NCBI GenBank assembly: GCA_005281725.1
Contig: SSBO01000008.1
Location: forward strand, 3,169,676 to 3,233,675
From: Wuchereria bancrofti
Lineage: Eukaryota; Nematoda; Chromadorea; Rhabditida; Onchocercidae
Direction of reading: 5' to 3'
DNA: 64,000 bases
The position numbers were made by a program, and so were the translations under genes. How positions within the stretch are numbered: the first letter of the stretch is position 1; the number at the start of each line of letters is the position of its first letter. Positions 34,340-48,667 of the stretch are shown here, in pieces. The notes below the pieces were generated by a model. That model saw only the letters and a program-made list of their open reading frames with translations. It searched no databases and was not told where the DNA came from.

Positions 34340-35654
34340 TTTATCTAATTTTAAAGTACTTTAATTTTATCTGATTTTGTAGTACAAAAAAAATTCGATT
34401 TCACATGGAAAAGCATGGAAAAGAAAAATTTTAGCATAAGAACGAAGAAGGCAAGTATAAAATAATTTGTGATACTTCAACACATTCACACAGAACAGCC
34501 TAAGTCACAAAGAGTTGTCAGATGGACTCTGTTAAAGTGATAAAATGCTAATAAAAACATAATCAGAATCTTTAATCAAGTAATTTCATGTTTCGAACCG
34601 AATTACCAACATATCATTTGATAAGATATAAATGATTAACTTCAATTGTATTTATCTGAATATACTTCTCTGAACTATATCTGAAATACTTACTTGATTT
34701 ATCTGAATATAATTCTTTAAGCTATACCTGAAATGCTTATTTGATATACTTATCTGAAAGTTTTTTTTCTGTTATATTTCCATGCTCTTATTTGTATCTT
34801 TTATCCTCTTATTTCTTTCTTTTATTTTATATTTAACTTATCAATTACAAAAAACAAAAAAAAAAAAAAACAAAAAATCCGTTACTTAAAAAAATTTGTT
34901 ACTTTTGAATTTGTTACTTAGAAGGAAGAAAAACTTCTTATCATTTGTTAGTATCAATCATTTAATAATAAGTGCAGTTTTTATCACTTTCCTACTGTTT
35001 CGTTTCTTTTCTATCCCTTATCAAATCAAAGCTTTATACACTTTTATCCTTAATCAGGACTAAAAGCTCTGACATTCTTATAACTATAAAATATCACATG
35101 CGGTGATTTTATCAGATTGATAATGATCGTTTAATGTTTTGTCTGAACTATTGAAATTTTTTTGAAAAATACACTTTTAAATTTTTTTGCTTAGAAGGAA
35201 GAAAAATGGTTATAAAAAAAAAGCATGGACTGATGTGTAGAAGATAAGGCATTAGAATGCAGCATTTCATTCCTATCGCTTTTATAAAAAAAAGAGACAA
35301 AAAAAAAAGAAAGGATAAAATTATATCTAATTAGAACATTTCAAAATAAAGCGCTAGAACTTTGGCGACAGTGGGGATAGTCTCTGGAAATGACGATTTA
35401 AATTTTAATCTTATTCTTTATTGAATAGATATGATCACGAATTAAGTTTGGATTCGGTTTATAACATCTTTGCTTCATCCTCTAGAAACCTAACTTTTTT
35501 CTTCTTTCAAAATCCTAACCATTTATTTTTAAATTATATTGAAACGCGGTAAATGATGGTAGTATCGGGGCAATGTATGTATTTCTGAATGTTGTCGTTG
35601 ATGATTATCAAATAATTGGTGTCACAGCCTATCAATGTATTTGTCTGTCACATG

Positions 35655-35730
35655 TATATGCGTATGTGTATGTGTGTGTATGTGTATGTTGTGTGTGTGT
35701 GTATATGTTTATATATGTATATGTCGGACT
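35655..35730. repeat. TG/TATG microsatellite
   Basis: Runs of TGTG and TATG units. The open frames over it on both strands are products of the repeat. Confidence 0.85.
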
Positions 35731-36138
35731 AGTCATGTGTGTGGCGGTATTTGATCGGTGCCTGTATGTGTCAGTGGTTGAGTATTGTTTTGGGGGGTGC
35801 GATAACACCATGTAGTAGAAGATAGGTAGACTCATATCATATCAGAGCCATAAATCTCACCTCAAAGTTGAAAAGATCTCGATATCGGACAACTGATATA
35901 TAGGTCAATCAGTATGGAGCAAAGACCAAAATGACGAGAAATGATGGGACAGTTGTGGCCAGGAGAGATAAAGTTCATGGTCCAATAATGAGAGGTTCCG
36001 AGATGTGGCTAGGGAGAGAACTGGCAAATTGTTGGTATCAAGAGAAAAGGAAAGAGTTTGATCTCAACAAAGAGGACGAACAACCGGTAACCGATAGGTA
36101 GAATGAGGTAATGCATGACTTCTACATATGATGATGAT

Positions 36139-36190
36139 GATACACATACACACACATACATACACGCATACATACACATACATACACATT
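36139..36190. repeat. CA/CATA microsatellite
   Basis: ACACATACACACACATACAT-type units, complementary in sequence to the TG/TATG run about 450 bases to the left. An A/T-rich spacer follows on the right. Confidence 0.85.
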
Positions 36191-38842
36191 CATCTACTGA
36201 TAACAATCAAAGACATATTTGTTAAGGAATCTCCGCCAAAAAGACTGCCATATTTGTGAAAAAGGTCTTTTAACCACATTTTTTTCCTTCTATCAATATT
36301 CCATCTTTTAATAGAAAATGAAAAAGAAGAAATACTTTCAGTGTACATGGCAAAATATCTTCTCGAACTTTCATTTATGAAATAAAAGAGCCAAGTATTG
36401 TCCTTTCTATGCTGATTAGTAAATACATATCGAAATTCATGTGCTATATAGTAAAAAAAAAGCTATGCGTTTCATTCAATACCGAAAGAAGAACCGGATT
36501 TTATCCTTCAATCTTAAAACCAAATAAGTTGCTGATAAAGTTATACTACTAAAATTATGGAAGATAAGCAAAAAAGAAAGTAAGATAACAAAAGAAGTTT
36601 TTCCCCTCAAATAAAATTTAACATTCTAATTTTACCTCAATTCTTGATCTCGATACAATTCATCATTTTTCGAAAACAGAAGAAGAAAAAAAACATCATT
36701 CATTTTCAATTGCATTTTGTAAACATGTGGTAAGGCATGTTTGTTAAATGATGATGATGATATGATAAGGATCTTCGAGGGTAACCCTTGTTGATTTACA
36801 TCCTCACTGTTATGGAAATCATTTCTAGTCTTATGATTATCACTGTTTTCCTTTTATTCTTTGGTTTGTTGGAATAGAAATTGATGAATTAAAGTTTACA
36901 TTTCATCTCTATTTTTATGCTTTCATTAATTTCTGGTATAAATGTGCAAAATGAAATAACTAACTTTTTATTAGTATGTTTCTCACAACTTTATGTTACT
37001 ACCATCTTTTTTCCAATAATTCAAATAGAAAAAGATAAGATATTTTGCCAAATACTTTTTCGAATATATAAAATATAATCCAAGCTCATCCGCTTAGTGT
37101 TAAATTTCTTTCCTGTTAATAATTTTTAAATATACAATAGATCGTATTACATCTGATATAAATACAGATTTTATCACATCATATCCTTTTGTAACTGCTG
37201 AAATAGATATGTTAAAGGTTAGATTATTACTATTGTTTGTTAGAATTATTTCCGATGAAAACACTGCTGGATTATTTATTATTATAATTGAAATTATTAC
37301 TATTTTTATTATTTTTATTTTCATTATTGATCATTAGAGAATTCTTATTGTTTATGATGCAAATAAAATCATTAATAAATAAATCGAAAACCTGGGTCAT
37401 GGTAATTTATGCCCTACTCTTCATGTCATTTTCCATCGACTTGGTCATTTTTTTTTAACACTTTAATCTAACCATGACATAATCTTTTCAAATAGAGTGA
37501 CATCTGTCATTAGAACTTATCATTCAGAAATTCCAATTACAGTAATCATTTCTCCCTGTTTACTAAAATTCTTGGAATTAAAGACATGTGGATACCGTAA
37601 TCTGACTCAAAAAAAACATTTAGCTTATGATGGCGACAGTGATAAGCGCTGACAATGATGACAGTACAATATTGATGATAAATCGGATAATTTAAACAAA
37701 TGAGTGCGCTAGATGTCAAACAAAAGGGCGCATATGGTTTTCGTAATTTATAATCCTTTGATGAAAGCGTGTGAACACGATGATCTGTTGCTAATGAATA
37801 CTGCATAAGAAAGCATTGTATAAACATAAACGCAGTTGAGAAATGCTATAGCTGAAACAGATCGCATCCTTTCGTATTGTAACCGTTTTCTTTGTTGAAA
37901 TGTTAAATGCCACGTGTTGTCATATCTCCAATTTCAAATCCTAACTATAATTTAAAATTATTCTGGGAAGTTAAACGAGTTCTGAGATTCAGAAATATGA
38001 ATTTGTGTGAGATTAAAAGCCTAAATCTGAGATCTTTGATCTTTTGCAATCATATATTTCCTTAAAAACTAAAACAAAATCGTACACATTACAACCTCTT
38101 GACACATGTACGATCCGGTTATGACTAGAATTTTGTACCTGAATGACAGAACTGATCTGTCTTTTTTTTCAACGAAACATCAGTGTTTCATTCAAAATTA
38201 TTGAGGAAATTGATTTTAGTTGTTTAGTCGGTTTTGATTCAGCTTACTTCTTGAGAATATAAATTTAAATTAACGCTACATGATTTGTAAGTGCAAAAGG
38301 TTTAAATTAACTTAAATTACAACATTCTTTATCAGCTGAAACTGACACTATCAAATTTCTAGAATTTTGTCACAATAAACATCTGACAAATGACATGTAC
38401 CAAACTGTTAATAACGAATAAGGAAATCCAATTAGCAGATGGAAAAATTGAAGCGTCAATTTCAGCAAAAACAAAAATATCAACTTACAATAATAGACAG
38501 AATTCGTTAAGTAAAATTTGCAATTCAGATGGAAAAACTAACAGATGGTAACAGAAAGAACAGGAATTGTTTTAACTAGCTAACTTACTGATACATTTAT
38601 AAAAATCTGCAGTCAAAGGAATGTGGAATATGATAATTAAACCTGGGAGTAGAATTCATCATTTACAGTGTACCGTATGTATCTTCCAATTCGTAGTAAA
38701 TTCCTTACACTACCAGACTACTTATTACAATTTCAAAACTTATACAAATAATCTAAGAAACTGGAAGAAATCAATTTCATATTTCTTTAGTTAGATTGAT
38801 GCTAAAAAATGCTGCGACACCACAGTCGAGAATAAGTAAAGA

Positions 38843-39988
38843 TCAGATTTCATATAAGGAAGCTTTCTTTCCTCGATAACCACTTTTCCGCATTGTTGGT
38901 GATTCTTGCAGATTGATAAACTTGTACTTTAGCTTTTCTATGCGACGAATTTGACGTAATTGGCGCTAAAATCAGCTCTTCGCAATTCTCTTATGTACAT
39001 GAAAATATATTTTCAAAAGATAAAAAATCTGTAGAGAGATAAAGTACTGACCAGTCGATACTCTCGCCAATAAAGCCAGCCGTCAACTTCTGGATCCAAA
39101 TCTTCCAGTTCTTTTTTTCCTTCTAACCTCAGTTCAAAAAGCCATTGTGGATACTCAGAATCGGGCAAAATTTTCGGATCTTCACCACCTATAGTTAACA
39201 ACTATTAAATTCAATACACCAATAGATCTTTTCCCCTAACTTTATTTTTTTACTCTGAAAAATGCGTATGAATATTAATTGTTTCGGTGAACTACATTGT
39301 AGAGGATATATATATATATATATAGAAAACTTCAATGTCTAAACATACCATCAAGAAGATAATTTACACAGACATGAGTGCATAGTTTCTCGGTATTCAA
39401 ATCAATGAAACTTCTATCCTCTTTTTCAGCAATAATCTTCGAACTGATTGTAGCATAATTTCTTAATGTCATTACAAGTCCTGAAATGAGAAGTTTGATA
39501 AGTGATCAATTAATCGAATAGTGCACTAACATTTCGTTCAGACATCAAATAATAGAATGAACCACAAGCATTAGAAGAACCGATAGTGTAATAATTTATG
39601 AAGTGCCAACCGAATGTAAAACGAATAAATGAATGAACACAGGATTAGAAGAAAATTTACAGGAGTCCAGACAGTTAAGCAAGTGTTTAACTAAGATTTT
39701 TTATGAAGTCAATAAAAACAAAACGAAAACTGTTCATTTAAGAGCTGTCTTTCCAAATTTTACAATTTTAAAATCAAACAAAAGCAAATATTCTAATTTT
39801 ATTCATCAAACAAATAAATTCTTTTGCTAGCTTAAATAAAGAGCAATTGCGAAAGCAATAGATTTTAGAACCAGAGTTCATATTGTTGACCACAAAAAAA
39901 AAAAACAAAATCACTTACCATGTGTAAAAGGTACTATTTCAGGTGACCTGATACATCGAGATATGGCAATTATCGTTTTAGGAAGCAT
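38843..39988 (-). CDS. MRPL54: Mitochondrial ribosomal protein mL54
   Basis: Exons 39988-39919, 39480-39349, 39188-39052 and 38965-38843 (phases 1, 1, 0) join to 153 residues. The N-terminus MLPKTIIAISRCIRSPEIVP is basic and free of acidic residues early on, consistent with a mitochondrial targeting peptide. The family core is clear: KLCTHVCVNYL, then DSEYPQWLFELRL, then LEDLDPEVDGWLYWREYRLR, and a basic C-terminal part (RQIRRIEKLKYKF). mL54 is a component of the large mitochondrial ribosomal subunit. A TTTCAG acceptor ends shortly upstream of the start codon and may be a trans-splice site. The gene is divergent from EDC3, with about 1.2 kb between the start codons. Confidence 0.92.
39306..39324. 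repeat. AT dinucleotide run in mL54 intron
   Basis: Uninterrupted TA repeat in the intron between exons 2 and 3. Confidence 0.9.
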
Positions 39989-41230
39989 ATTCACTATACA
40001 CTTAACATGATCATCCTGAAATGCTATCAGTTTTCAAAAAATAAAATATTAATTTGAAACTTTCTACAATAGAACAATACCTGAAAGTATTACTCCAAAA
40101 TTCATTATTACATTGATTGATTATACACGCATAACCAGAAACTGGGAAATAACACCAAATATTCCCGCACACCTTGCAATCTAAGAATTCTCGAAGAGAA
40201 AGGAAAGGAAAGGAAAGACTTTTTCACATTGGGTATTTCACGTTACGGCCCACTTTGATGTGCTATGAAAGAAAACGTCTAAATCGACGAGTAATATTTG
40301 ATCTGATTACTTGAATTTCAACTTATATTACTTAATTTAATACACTGCGATGAACTTTCGGTACACTACGATAGTTTTCTAAATTTGTGAAATATGAATT
40401 GAATAAGAATAGTAGAAGATTAATTGTTTAAAGTTATATACAATGAGAAAAAAAAGTACATAAAGCAATATTAGATATTACAATGTTTATTGTTGATATG
40501 AGCTTTTTATATTATCACTACATCATAAATCTTCCTTATTCTACTATATATCATTTATTTTTAGTTATATAATTCAATCATTTGTGATATTTTCAGTACT
40601 ACTTTTGATAGTTTATTTCCTCATACTGAATAGCTTTTTTTTGTTGTTAGCATTGTTAAAATTCTCTTGTTAGTGACATCTTTTGTAACACAGTCTTGTA
40701 TTCGTCCTTACAGATTGTTATAATCTGACAAGTTTGCCAAAAAAATACCCACTTAGCGATTATGTTTGCGATAACAAAGTTATTTATCAATCTGGAATAT
40801 TTAAGTACATTTTTCATGTTGTGATGTGAATTAACATCTGTTGCTACACGACCAAAAAAAAAAGTGTAAATAATCTGAATAGGGTTTTTGATTTATTTTT
40901 TATTAATGCATTTTTCCAAACTTTTGCATTAATTTTTGGTCATGTATCTCTGAACGTTTAACATTAGTTTGAATGTCTTAGATTATTTTGTGAATTTCAA
41001 GGACTCTTTAAAGATGCTATACTCTAGATCATTTCCTGACCACGCAATATTTCAGATTCCATCATTAGCGTTAAAACAGATGAATAAACAGTAATTGATA
41101 TATAACTCTTTTTGTTATTGTTCATGTTTGTTGGTGGAAATTTCTCTGATTTTAGCAGTTCTTTTTTTCTTTTTAAATCAGAAAATTTGTTTATCTCGGA
41201 ATATGAAAAATCTTCAGGTTCACAGTACTG
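39989..41230. other. Divergent intergenic region, mL54 and EDC3
   Basis: No gene. It probably contains both promoters. A GAAAGGAAAG-type purine tract is at 40197-40220. A CTTCAG acceptor ends 13 bases before the EDC3 start codon and may be its trans-splice site. Confidence 0.5.
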
Positions 41231-44200
41231 ATGACAGACGTTGGACAAGTGGTAACGCTATATATGAGAAATGGTAAATGTATTCAGGGACGGATCAAAT
41301 CCGTTGATTCAGATAATCAAATTGTGCTCGTAGAACGGCCCTTTTTGTACGATTTCTTATTTCTCTCTCTCTTTCTCAAGATATATCTGGGAAGTTTAAT
41401 TATGACAGAGCCTGGACTCCATATTTGGTCTCTTGTATTGTGTAGAAATAATACATTTCATTTCAAAATTTTGCAATTTCAGCAATGAAATTTCAGGGAT
41501 GGTAAGCCGATGGGTGGACTTGAAAGAAAATTCCCGATCAGTTCGATTCTTTCCTTCCGAATTTTGGATGTTAGAGCTGAAATAAGGAACGGAAAGGTAA
41601 TATTACGAAACAATGTGGAATGGAAATAAAGGGGTTCAATCGTAAATTGAATATTTTAATAAATTCGGGACTTAGACAAAACCAAAAATGATGTTTTTGG
41701 ATTATCATCAGAAGTTGATTAGTCACAAAAGTGTAAAGCCAAACATAGGAATCACCTACTATTCTTTTTTTGGGTGCAGATAAAAGAATGAAAGGTAAAT
41801 GCTCTCATACGTTCATATGATTTCAAGTAGTTGTCATTTACGCGACGTTTTCATAACTTTGATTAGACAATTCTAGTAATTTATATGTTTGGTTTTATTC
41901 AAAAGTTCTTTCTAATTTTAACGAATTGCAATATTCAGGTTATTTCTGAAGGAATTACTGCAGAATCTATAAATGCTTTTGATAATGGTGCAACTGCGGA
42001 AGGAATCAAAGCACGATCAGCTGAACATTCGATGAACATTCAAAAACCTTTAATTGAATTGCATGCTGCCGGTGACTGTCCATCAAAAGTAGCAAAACAG
42101 TTAGGATCAGCACAACGAGTAAATTTCAAAAAGGGATCAGCTAAAGCATCTACAAGTACTCATAAGAATATTGGTATCACCGATACTGCCACAGTTCTCG
42201 CTTTCAGTAACGCAGCACTCCATACAAATCAACAACAGTCGCCCTGCTCCTCTCCTTCTGGTTCGTCTTGTTCATCGCCAATAACCAAAGCATTGTAAGT
42301 GGGTTTTTTATTTTTCTTTTTTTTAAAGAATGTGTAACTTTTTCAATTTGATTCGACCGTTGTTGTAAATCAACAAGGACAATTAAAGGAAAGTAATTAA
42401 TATTTTTTAATCATATTCTGCTCATTTGGAGTATTCAGCTATTATCAATATCTATCACTAATTTTTTTTAGTTCAAAATTAAACTGTAGGCCTGGAACTC
42501 ACATCTCAGGTGGGAAACGTTTTCCAGCAAATTGTGGTGAACCGAAATTACTACCATGTTCAGCTGGTCTATCGCACAAGGCAAGGCGAAGTAAGCATAT
42601 GCTTGTGCTCAGATCTTGATTTCAAAAGAATGCCTGTAGGTACAGATTGAGATATCTTGGACGTGATTAGATGGTTTAATTCGAGTTTAATTTTTCTTTC
42701 TTTTTTTTTTTTTTTTCAAATATTAGTGAGTTACTTATTTTAGCATCAATTTTAGATCGTGGGCATAGTGGCATATTGGAATCAGATGCTATTGGTCAAA
42801 ATAATCGAGATAAGAAAACAAATGAAGATCTTATTAAACCTATTGATTTTGATTTGAATGAGGATTTCGATTTTGAAAAAAATTTGGAGATTTTCAGAAA
42901 TTACGTAATATTTTATATTCACTTTGATATATTCATTTCTCAATCTTTTAATGAAATTATCATGACGGAGTTGTTCATTTACATAGTTTACTTAATGATT
43001 CTTTGAAATTGAAATTTTTACTGTCATTATTATATTAGTTATTTGTATTGTAAATAGTTCATTCCTCGTAGTGAACCGACTTAATGATACTTTTTTTTCC
43101 TGTAATATTAGCCAATTCATCGATAAAATATTTTGATATAACAGGAAAAAAATACCAATATTTCCGAGCAGAAGGAAATCTTAGCTCTGGGGACGCACTT
43201 TTCACAGAAGAATTACGAACATTTCGAAAATATCATTTCGGATCCATCGAGAGTTACGTCATGGACAACAAGGACATGTGATCAGTTTACTGCAGCTCGT
43301 TTTGAAAAAACAATGGATGGACAGCGGATTCCGTTTTTAAAACCCTGTGATAAGGAAAAGTTTTTGCAGGTTACTTTCAAATATATTTTGTGTTAATTTT
43401 TGTTAGACTTGAACAGTTTCCGAGTTTAAATCTTATTTAGTGTTCAGTTAGTAGTTCTCCAAAATGCTTTAAAAACTGATCAAACCATTTCGTTTGGTTA
43501 TCTGTGCAGATTAGGAGTGGTAATCTCTTTATTTGCATGTACTCCAATTCAATCGTTGCAGAGAGCGGAGCCTTATCTGGGAAGTGATATATTCCATGTA
43601 ATGATCGCCGATCGTTTAATGCTGTTTATTTGGAACATTATTGATAGATAAGTTTTCTTTTTCTTTTTGAACTTTGTATTTAATAATACAGATATTACAA
43701 TATATAATTTGTAATTCAGGTTTAACTTAACATTACATTTATCATACAAGTTCCGGGAAAGTGATCTTTTTTTCTATTTTAAATTCTACCTTCTCTCACA
43801 GATAGAAAGCACCAGAAGAAAAACTGTAATGTAAAGAAAAAAGTTTGCAATGCAGTCAAAGTAAGTAAACTTCTTGACGGTAAAGATTATAAGATGTACG
43901 AAATTCTGAAGTTTTAAAAAAACATAAATACCAAAACCCTGAACTGCAAACTATAATAAAGAAACCTATAATAAAGAATATCTCAGTAGGTAATGAAGAT
44001 TAAAACAGTTTTTCCTTTTAAATTTTTTTAAAAAACTCTGTATAATTTCGTAAATTATAGGTTTGAAATAATGGTTAGTCAAATGGTTGTGTTGGACTCA
44101 GCAGCAGTTAATACTTTTTTGACGACGATGTTTTTGCGCCACATCTCAAATAGAGCTTGTCAAACAATTGTATATTCATGCTTACTTGGCCAGTACAATT

Positions 44201-45014
44201 TGCCACACGTACTTCAAGTTCATGATGTACAAGAGCTTCCGAAACACGATGTTCAAGTAATTATTTTTGTTTTCATTTCTGTACATTTTATGAAATGATA
44301 TAGATTCCATAACAGAATGGAGCTTATTTTGTTGACTGAAATTAAGTGCTTTATATTATATATTATTGGTGTTTTCAAGGGTTTGAAATAGTTTTCAAAT
44401 TTAAAATTAGCATCCAGTGATGCCTGTGCAGTTGGACTTTGATATTTAAATTATGTAAGCTTAATTATAATTAGCTTCGGTAGGGAAATCCTTTCATCTT
44501 TCTTCGTCACGCAGTTTATGAACCGAACGAGAAATGCAAGTATAACTGTTTTCTTTTTTTCGGATTCCTTCTTTAATTTATTACAGCTTATCGTTGTTTT
44601 GGGCCCTTTGCTTTTGGAAAGTGTCAAGGAATGGATAAAGAATTTATGGCCACCAGTTCATTTGATTTGTATAGAGAAACCGCCAGAGCTCATCAAAAAT
44701 GAGCACATCTTGATGGTTGGTGTTGGAACTGATAACAATGACTGTAAGTTTTTTTATACTTTTAAATCTAGAATCTGATAAGTCCTGTATTTTGGTAATA
44801 TTATTAAAGTGATCTCAAATTAAGTATAATTACGTTATCTATAAAAACTATTTCAAGCATACAGTCATTAATTGTTTTTATAGCCTTAAAGCAAAAGAAT
44901 TCGGGTGGTTTGCGCGGTATTGCAGATATTGGGATACCATTTGCTTGGATGGATGCTGATTCTGTTGCTTATCTTTCACGCGCATTTGCTACGCAAAATA
45001 TTATTTTATGTTGA
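41231..45014 (+). CDS. EDC3: Enhancer of mRNA decapping 3 (EDC3)
   Basis: Ten exons: 41231-41346, 41497-41596, 41939-42294, 42472-42590, 42756-42904, 43145-43369, 43562-43623, 44061-44256, 44587-44743 and 44884-45014, joining in frame to 536 residues. Residues 1-72 form a divergent LSm domain (GQVVTLYMRNGKCIQGRIKS, VDSDNQIVLVERPF). After a Ser-rich linker, residues 267-280 are the FDF motif (DFDFEKNLEIFRNY), which binds the DEAD-box helicase DDX6. The rest is a YjeF-N-like domain with NYEHFENII before it, MVSQMVVL, KHDVQ, LIVVLGPLLLESVKEW and a final LRGIADIGIPFAWM. EDC3 scaffolds decapping complexes in cytoplasmic P-bodies. Exon 6 could be read from an earlier acceptor in another frame, but that frame stops at 43281; the chosen frame gives the conserved sequence. 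The short exon 7 donor is GTTTAT, a weak site supported by phase and conservation. Confidence 0.9.
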
Positions 45015-45993
45015 AGAAATTGTTGATACAATTGTGTTGTCTCAGAACTTTTGCTTAATTTTTCTGCCAAAAACTTGCAGATTGTAATCGTGTAATCGCA
45101 TCGATTCGTCTATTTTTGAGATTATAGCAATTTATATTACTACTATAAATGGATGTTTTATATTTCCAATTTCCCATTGTATCCCAGTAAAATGATAAAT
45201 TAGCATTAATTTCACTATCATATTACCTTTTTATACTTTTTACGGTTATCTTGAATCTGGATTTCTATTTGACTCATTAGACATAGTACTATTTAGAAAT
45301 AGTATGACCTTTCACAATGGTCAAACACTTAGGTCAGTTGCGCGATTCTCTGGTGTATCACAATTCACGAGCAATAACGGTGAATTTCATCTAAGTTTTG
45401 GTACATAAATCTTTTCCTGGATCCTTTAGTTTCATTAATGTTTTGTTGGATCTAGCAAATTCCGTTTAATTATGTTATTCTTTTTTGAAAAGTATTATGT
45501 CACTTCGATGATTTAAATTTCTTGATAAAACTGAACACTGTTTTAGTCTTTCTATGTTGTTTTTTTTTCCGCAAATAAAAAAAATGCAGTTCAAATTTCT
45601 ACTATCGGATGTAATATTATTTTATTTGTTATTAGATGATAAGTAGGTTGGATATTTCCTTACGGTTATGTTCCGGAGACTTTCTAGATCAATTGATGGA
45701 TTGAGTTAATGATTTTGCGAAGATTATGTAATGCGAAATTGACTTGTTTCCCATCATTCGTTACACAATATTTATAGTTTTATAAAGTTAGTTAAATGAA
45801 ATAGCAGTTAGTATGCTAAAAATTACAACCATAAAATATGCATTCAACTGCGAAACTATCGTAAATGAGTTGAATATCGCGCATTACGTATAAATATCTA
45901 AGCAATTCTTGGATAATATGTTTTCAGGAAGGTACAAATTTGTATGGAAGATGTCCATTTCTATTTTTTTTTCCTAACGTATTTTGTTAAAAA
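45015..45993. other. Spacer between EDC3 and TMEM170 genes
   Basis: No gene. A TTTTCAG acceptor at about 45928 could start a 5' leader for the next gene. No clear promoter motif was recognised. Confidence 0.5.
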
Positions 45994-47200
45994 ATGACTG
46001 CTGGACATTTTTCAATTTTTGCGGCGGAAGCAAATGCTACCACAACGTAAGTGTTTCTATTTAATTTTTAAATGATTATAAAATAAAAAATAATGTTTAA
46101 TGTTTAGACAATTTTTCAACACATAGTAAATGATTAGGTGTTAAAATTCCAGGACAAGCAATTATTCGTTGTGGAAAGTGTTAACGCTAAATGGTGATGA
46201 TATCTCATCATTCTGGGAAATGTTTCTTGGAATTACCCTATGGATGGTCATTTCATATGCATTTGTTTATATTGTTGTTGCATTAATTTCAATGATTATG
46301 TTGCGAAATCATCCATGGATGTTTATTTATGCAGCTTCTATATTTGGTTAGTTCTTTAAATTTTATTATTTGGCTGGATTTCGTTTCTTTTTCATTCATT
46401 AGGTTTATAATTAATATTTGTCTTATTGAAGCCTGAACATGATTATTTTCCATTTCTCCATTTTCTTGAACAAACTTATTCTTAGGTTAGACCACGTGAT
46501 TATATACTATATCTTGGTAGATGTTGTCATATTTTTTCTCTTCGTGACGTGTAAATCATTTCATTCAGTATAGTATACCTTTCCCCATAATTATACTGAT
46601 ATTTTTGACTTGTGGAATTATTCAATTGCTTCAGTGATTGATGAAATTGTTTGATTGGTGTTGAATTGACATGCACATGCTTTCAAACTAAAAGTGCTTA
46701 AAGCAATCCATTCATTAGACATAAAACAGAAATTCATATCTTTCATTTCCATTTGATTCATGATATTCGTAATGAACAAATACTGCAGCAAATGGATAAA
46801 AATTAGATGAATCATGAGGTATGGCTAAACTAATACTAGAAAATGAGGATCATTTCGTCACAATTCGAATTCATTATCTGAAAAATTGATTTAAATATAA
46901 ATTCACTGATTTAGGTATTGACGGTACAAATAGTTCAAATAATCTAATGTCTGCTTAAATTTTATATAACTTAGATTATTTAACAGTTCTAATTTCTTCA
47001 AGATGTCCATTCATGATAATATTTCAGGTATGGCAATATTAGGCCCTGCAACTATTGGTGCGCTAACAAGTGCTTCAATAGCGCTTATGTTTACATCAGC
47101 TGATAAAGCAATTAGTTGTTGGCATTGCATGGTGCTTGGTTCAGCACAAACACTTGCTGTTGTGATTATTAGTTTTTCAAGGATATTAGCTACTCTGTAA
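45994..47200 (+). CDS. TMEM170: TMEM170 family membrane protein
   Basis: Exons 45994-46046, 46153-46346 and 47028-47200 (phases 2 and 1) join to 139 residues, about the length of human TMEM170A. An N-terminal region with possible glycosylation sites (NAT, NYS) precedes FWEMFLGITLWMVISYAFVY (membrane segment 1). Segment 2 is FGMAILGPATIGALTSASIA and segment 3 lies in LGSAQTLAVVIISFSRILAT; the last residues, SFxRILATL, match vertebrate TMEM170 exactly in pattern. Vertebrate TMEM170A sits in the ER and nuclear envelope and affects ER sheet formation and nuclear pore assembly. Whether the nematode protein does the same is inference. Confidence 0.9.
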
Positions 47201-48667
47201 TGATCACATCTCTCTTTTTTTTTTGCGGAATTCATGATGTTGTGCTGTTTTCTTTATGGATACAATGGCTTATTTTCTGATTCTAGGTTTTCCATTTGAA
47301 ACACTGAAATTTCCAGTGAAATCTTTTTCATACGGGTTTACATGAAAATTCTAGTCACGTATAGTGTGACTATTTTTTACTTACCTTCTTTTTCTTTATG
47401 ATTCTTGAAATTCCAGAACTGTGTTGCGAGGTTTTTCGGTGTTTACAAAGAATGATGAGAGCTCATGCAGGTAGAAAATAACTTGAGAAAAATATGGTTC
47501 ACTTCACTAGATGAAAGCTAATAAAATTATTTATGTCGTCCAGTATTGTTCAAATGAGGGACTGAATCATTAACATCAAAAAAATTGTAGATATGTGTAC
47601 AAATATGTATATATTAATATGCAAATATGTTTATAAAGTTTTCCCCTCCATTTTTTTATGAAAGTTGTAATGATGAGCTAAGTTCTCTATCCTGATTTTC
47701 CATCTTCATTTCTAATTTTTCGCTATATTTTTTTTTTTTTTGCTTCTGTTGTACTTTCTACTGATTTGCTCAATTTTCTGCCTCCTTTTTTTTCTCGTTT
47801 TTACAAGACTGTCTGCTCATTTAAAAATAGTTTTTCGAATAATTAAGGAAAAGAAGAATGTAAAATTAAACATCATTCAAATGAAGTGAAACATTCAGTG
47901 CTGGATTTATGGAAAAATTCCTAGGTTAAATTAATCCGCTTATTAACAGTAAATTATGTTTAGACAGTTGGAAATATTAAAATACTCATGTTTCCAACTC
48001 TTTTTATAGTTGGATGATAGTCAAGACTATATCGGAAGTGTGAGGTTGACTGTCGCATTTAGAAAAAAAAAAGGAATCTCTGCAAACAAAAATTATTTAA
48101 TGCCGCCTTTTGTCCTCTTGCTTTTAACTTAATTACATTAGCTCCATAATTGGTTGACTTTGATTTTTTAGCATAATTACAGCACAAGTGTTTTTAGCAC
48201 CGTAAATATATTGTAAATAATTCTGGCCAGTAATTAAATCAGCTTTTTTTCGGGTAAATAAACTTTTTGACTTTAAAGGTTGAAATGTATCAAGAAAGTA
48301 TTATTCGAGGAAACATTCCATCACTGACCAGTGTTGTTTTTGAGAATCTAAGCTTGATACTACTCACTAAAAGTGGAGCGTATGACTTTAAAAGAGTTTA
48401 AAGGATGAAAATGGGACATTCAATTTTTTAAATATTTCCTCAGCTTGCTTTATATGAATTTCATTTGCAATAAAGCTTTCCTCCCCTCCTCCAGTCGTCG
48501 GTTGGAGATGAAGTTGTATTTTACAAATAAGGATTAATTCTTAGTGAATTTACAATTTCCTGCTATCCAGTTTTTGAAAGAAATTATTTCAAATTTTTCG
48601 ACGCTATAAAAAATTAATATTTGGTAGAAATTAATTCCTTAATTTATTTCATTATAGACAGTATTGG
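47201..48667. other. Spacer between TMEM170 and RPA12 genes
   Basis: No gene recognised in 1.47 kb of A/T-rich DNA. A CATTATAG acceptor at 48650-48657 lies 10 bases before the RPA12 start codon and is probably its trans-splice site. Confidence 0.5.

Larger units (their letters stand above)
33181..38842. other. Repeat-bearing spacer upstream of bro-1
   Basis: No gene supported in 5.6 kb. It contains two perfect long hairpins, a MITE-like element and two CA/TG microsatellites (all listed). A less A/T-rich patch at 35830-36100 has no open frame of interest. The 5' control region of bro-1 probably lies in the first part. Confidence 0.55.

Noticed and set aside
35573..35835. Open frames on both strands over the TG/TATG run
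   Set aside because: Produced by the microsatellite; the composition is only repeat-encoded residues.
37546..37827. 93-residue minus-strand frame
   Set aside because: No signal, splice or family evidence in A/T-rich spacer.
43084..43281. Separate reading frame with KYQYFRAEGNLSSG in the EDC3 region
   Set aside because: It ends at a stop before any usable donor. The other frame joins both neighbours in phase and carries conserved EDC3 sequence.
43806..43867. Possible extra EDC3 exon between exons 7 and 8
   Set aside because: It has acceptor and donor-like sites but contains a stop in the required frame; skipping it restores the conserved sequence.
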